A stretch of 6,546 nt of DNA from Halomonas sp. Its GTDB lineage: Bacteria; Pseudomonadota; Gammaproteobacteria; Pseudomonadales; Halomonadaceae. Positions 4,811 to 6,546 of the stretch are shown in pieces. The position numbers and the translations under genes were made by a program. Within the stretch, counting starts at the first letter, position 1. Each line of letters opens with the position of its first letter. Where the stretch lies: contig SKHS01000279.1 of assembly GCA_007116835.1 (NCBI GenBank), positions 1 through 6,546 of the forward strand, written 5' to 3'. Under the pieces are notes generated by a model. That model was not told the DNA's origin. It worked only from the letters and a program-made list of their open reading frames with translations, and did no database searches.

Positions 4811-6546
4811 ATGCCCTCTTTTTCTCTGCTCGAACCACCCCAGCCATCCGGGACTCGCGACACGCTGTATCTGACAGCGCCGCCGGGCAGTGCGACTGCC
4901 CTGGCGCTGGCTCAGATTGCCTCACGCGCCCCGCTACTCGTGATCACGCCAAATACTGCCAGCGCCCAGCGCCTGGAACAGGATCTAGCCTTCTATAGCA
5001 GCGTCCCAGTCCTACCATTCCCTGACTGGGAAACCCTGCCCTATGATAGCTTCTCTCCCCACCAGGACATTATTTCGGCGCGCCTCAGAACACTTCGTCT
5101 GCTTCAAGACGGCGTTCGCGGCATTGTGCTCGTGCCGATCAACACCCTAATGCAGCGCTTGCCACCCGTATCCTACATTGCGGGGCGGGTGATGACGTTA
5201 AAGGCTGGCGCCACGCTTAAGCGTGAAGCATTCCGCGAGTCGCTCTCCCGCGCCGGCTATCGCGCGGTTGAAACCGTCTACGAACCCGGCGAGTACGCCA
5301 TGCGGGGTGCCATCATTGATCTGTTTGCGATGGGCATGGATGAACCCATTCGTATTGATCTATTTGATGACGAAATCGATACGCTGCGCCATTTCGACCC
5401 AGGCAACCAACGCTCAACCGATAAAGTCGACGTAATTGAGCTACTCCCGGCGCATGAGTATTCGTTAAGCCGCAGCGCCATCGCCTGTTTTCGAGAACAA
5501 TTTGAAACACTGTTTGATGTCGATCCACGCCAGTGCCCTCTCTATAACGATGCTCTCAAGGCCATTCCCTCTCCCGGTCTGGAGCAGTATTTACCACTAT
5601 TTTTTGACGAGACTGCTTCTTTATTCGAACACGTCACTGACGATACCCGCGTAGCACTTCTGCCCGGTGTGTATGAGGCTGCTGAGCAACACTGGCAATC
5701 GATCGAATCACGCTATGCCAATCTAGGCGTCGACCCCACTCGCCCTCTACTACCGCCACGCCGCGCCTTTATCGCCGTTAATGACGTCTTCGCTTCGATC
5801 AAAGATCGCCCTCGTGTCGAGCTGACTGACAATAGCCACCAGCGGCATGCGCTTGCCCCACAGGCCCAAGCGCTTCCGGCGCTGGCGATTAATGCTCGCG
5901 CCAAGCAGCCGTTGAGCGAACTGGCTCACTTCGTCGATACCCAAAAAAACACGCGCATTCTGTTTGTAGCCGAATCACGGGGTCGCAGAGAAGCGTTAGA
6001 AGAGGTGTTGGCACCGCTTAAATTAACGCTGCCACACATTGATAGTTTTCAAACATTTTTAACCAGCTCCCATCGTATGGCCATCACAGAAAGCCTAGTG
6101 GGTAGCGGCCTATGGCTCACTGAGCCAGACATGGCTGTGATAAGCGAAACCGAGCTGTTTGGCGACGTTGTGCGCCAAAGTCGCCGACGCGAAAAAGCCA
6201 CCGATGACAATGAGCTGGCGGTACGCCACCTATCCGAACTTCGAGAAGGCGCCCCTGTTGTCCACCAAGCTCACGGCGTAGGACGTTATTTAGGCCTAGA
6301 AGCGCTCGAAGCAGGCGGCCAGGCTAACGAGTTTTTAGCACTCGCCTATGCTGATGGGGCCAAACTGTACGTGCCTGTTGATAGCCTTCATCTTATCTCT
6401 CGCTACAGCGGTGCCGATGATGAGCTTGCGCCACTACACAAACTAGGCTCAGACCAGTGGGAAAAGGCTCGCCGCAAAGCGGCTGAAAAAATTCGCGATA
6501 CGGCCGCTGAGCTCCTTGATATTTATGCACGACGAGAAGCTCAGGA
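4811..6546 (+). CDS. mfd: Transcription-repair coupling factor Mfd, N-terminal half (runs off right edge)
   Basis: Mfd recognises RNA polymerase stalled at DNA damage, pushes it off with its ATP-driven translocase and recruits UvrA to start nucleotide excision repair. The first 578 codons of about 1150 are present and open to the window end. Residues 1 to about 340 are the UvrB-like module. It contains WETLPYDSFSPHQDIISARL (73-92), NTLMQRLPP, and the UvrA-contact region around DEPIRIDLFDDEIDTLRHFD (177-196), in which Arg181 and Phe185 look equivalent to E. coli contact residues. Residues near 20-30 (APPGSATAL) show no functional Walker A, as expected for this degenerate module. Residues about 476-545 are the RNA-polymerase-interaction (CarD-like) domain, with VVHQAHGVGRYLGLEALEAG (483-502) and KLYVPVDSLHLISRYSG. 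The sequence stops in the linker helix before the translocase motor, so the helicase motifs are not visible. The ATG at 4811 gives a family-like N-terminus but lacks a clear Shine-Dalgarno sequence, suggesting modest translation. It is transcribed divergently from gap. Confidence 0.96.
   Translation, partial: MPSFSLLEPPQPSGTRDTLYLTAPPGSATALALAQIASRAPLLVITPNTASAQRLEQDLAFYSSVPVLPFPDWETLPYDSFSPHQDIISARLRTLRLLQDGVRGIVLVPINTLMQRLPPVSYIAGRVMTLKAGATLKREAFRESLSRAGYRAVETVYEPGEYAMRGAIIDLFAMGMDEPIRIDLFDDEIDTLRHFDPGNQRSTDKVDVIELLPAHEYSLSRSAIACFREQFETLFDVDPRQCPLYNDALKAIPSPGLEQYLPLFFDETASLFEHVTDDTRVALLPGVYEAAEQHWQSIESRYANLGVDPTRPLLPPRRAFIAVNDVFASIKDRPRVELTDNSHQRHALAPQAQALPALAINARAKQPLSELAHFVDTQKNTRILFVAESRGRREALEEVLAPLKLTLPHIDSFQTFLTSSHRMAITESLVGSGLWLTEPDMAVISETELFGDVVRQSRRREKATDDNELAVRHLSELREGAPVVHQAHGVGRYLGLEALEAGGQANEFLALAYADGAKLYVPVDSLHLISRYSGADDELAPLHKLGSDQWEKARRKAAEKIRDTAAELLDIYARREAQ

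Noticed and set aside
5223..5944. Open frames on both strands within mfd
   Set aside because: The mfd frame is continuous through this region with clear family motifs; the other frames show no conserved features.
1..6546. Mobile element, defence system, CRISPR or transferred island
   Set aside because: All recognisable genes are housekeeping genes in an arrangement known from other gammaproteobacteria. No transposase, integrase, terminal inverted repeats, spacer arrays or tRNA are visible.

Overview
The window looks like core chromosome of a halophilic or marine gammaproteobacterium, most likely of the Halomonas group. This is inferred from moderate GC content, protein sequences close to those I recall from Halomonas and Pseudomonas, and the presence of Na+-translocating NADH:quinone reductase (Na+-NQR). 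I cannot confirm the genus without a search.

Layout from left to right: (1) On the minus strand, bases 1-2792 hold the start of an nqr operon in the order nqrA (2792-1443), nqrB (1440-217) and nqrC (217 to the left edge, incomplete). The genes are packed with almost no spacing; nqrDEF would be expected beyond base 1. (2) Bases 2793-3102 hold no clear gene. They carry the terminator of the upstream gene, a consensus-like promoter for nqr, a strong hairpin, and a pair of 12-bp direct repeats 22 bp apart in the nqr leader. (3) On the minus strand, 4608-3103 encodes a long-form glyceraldehyde-3-phosphate dehydrogenase with an N-terminal extension of about 145 residues. (4) Bases 4609-4810 are a divergent promoter region with several dyads. 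(5) On the plus strand, 4811 to the right edge encodes the first half of Mfd, the transcription-repair coupling factor.

The genes do not form one pathway. NqrABC belong to a membrane complex that oxidises NADH, reduces ubiquinone and exports Na+. The dehydrogenase is a central-carbon enzyme that can supply reduced cofactor. Mfd links stalled RNA polymerase to nucleotide excision repair. The order mfd / long gap / nqr resembles the neighbourhood I recall from Pseudomonas aeruginosa, where an aromatic amino acid permease gene lies between gap and nqrA; no such gene is present here.

I see no mobile element, CRISPR array, tRNA, rRNA or phage gene, and no evidence of an undescribed multi-gene system. 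The points worth a second look are small: the nqr leader repeats and hairpin, a possible 12-codon ORF with a perfect Shine-Dalgarno sequence, a HexR-like palindrome upstream of gap, and the unusual N-terminus and cofactor-pocket sequence of the dehydrogenase.
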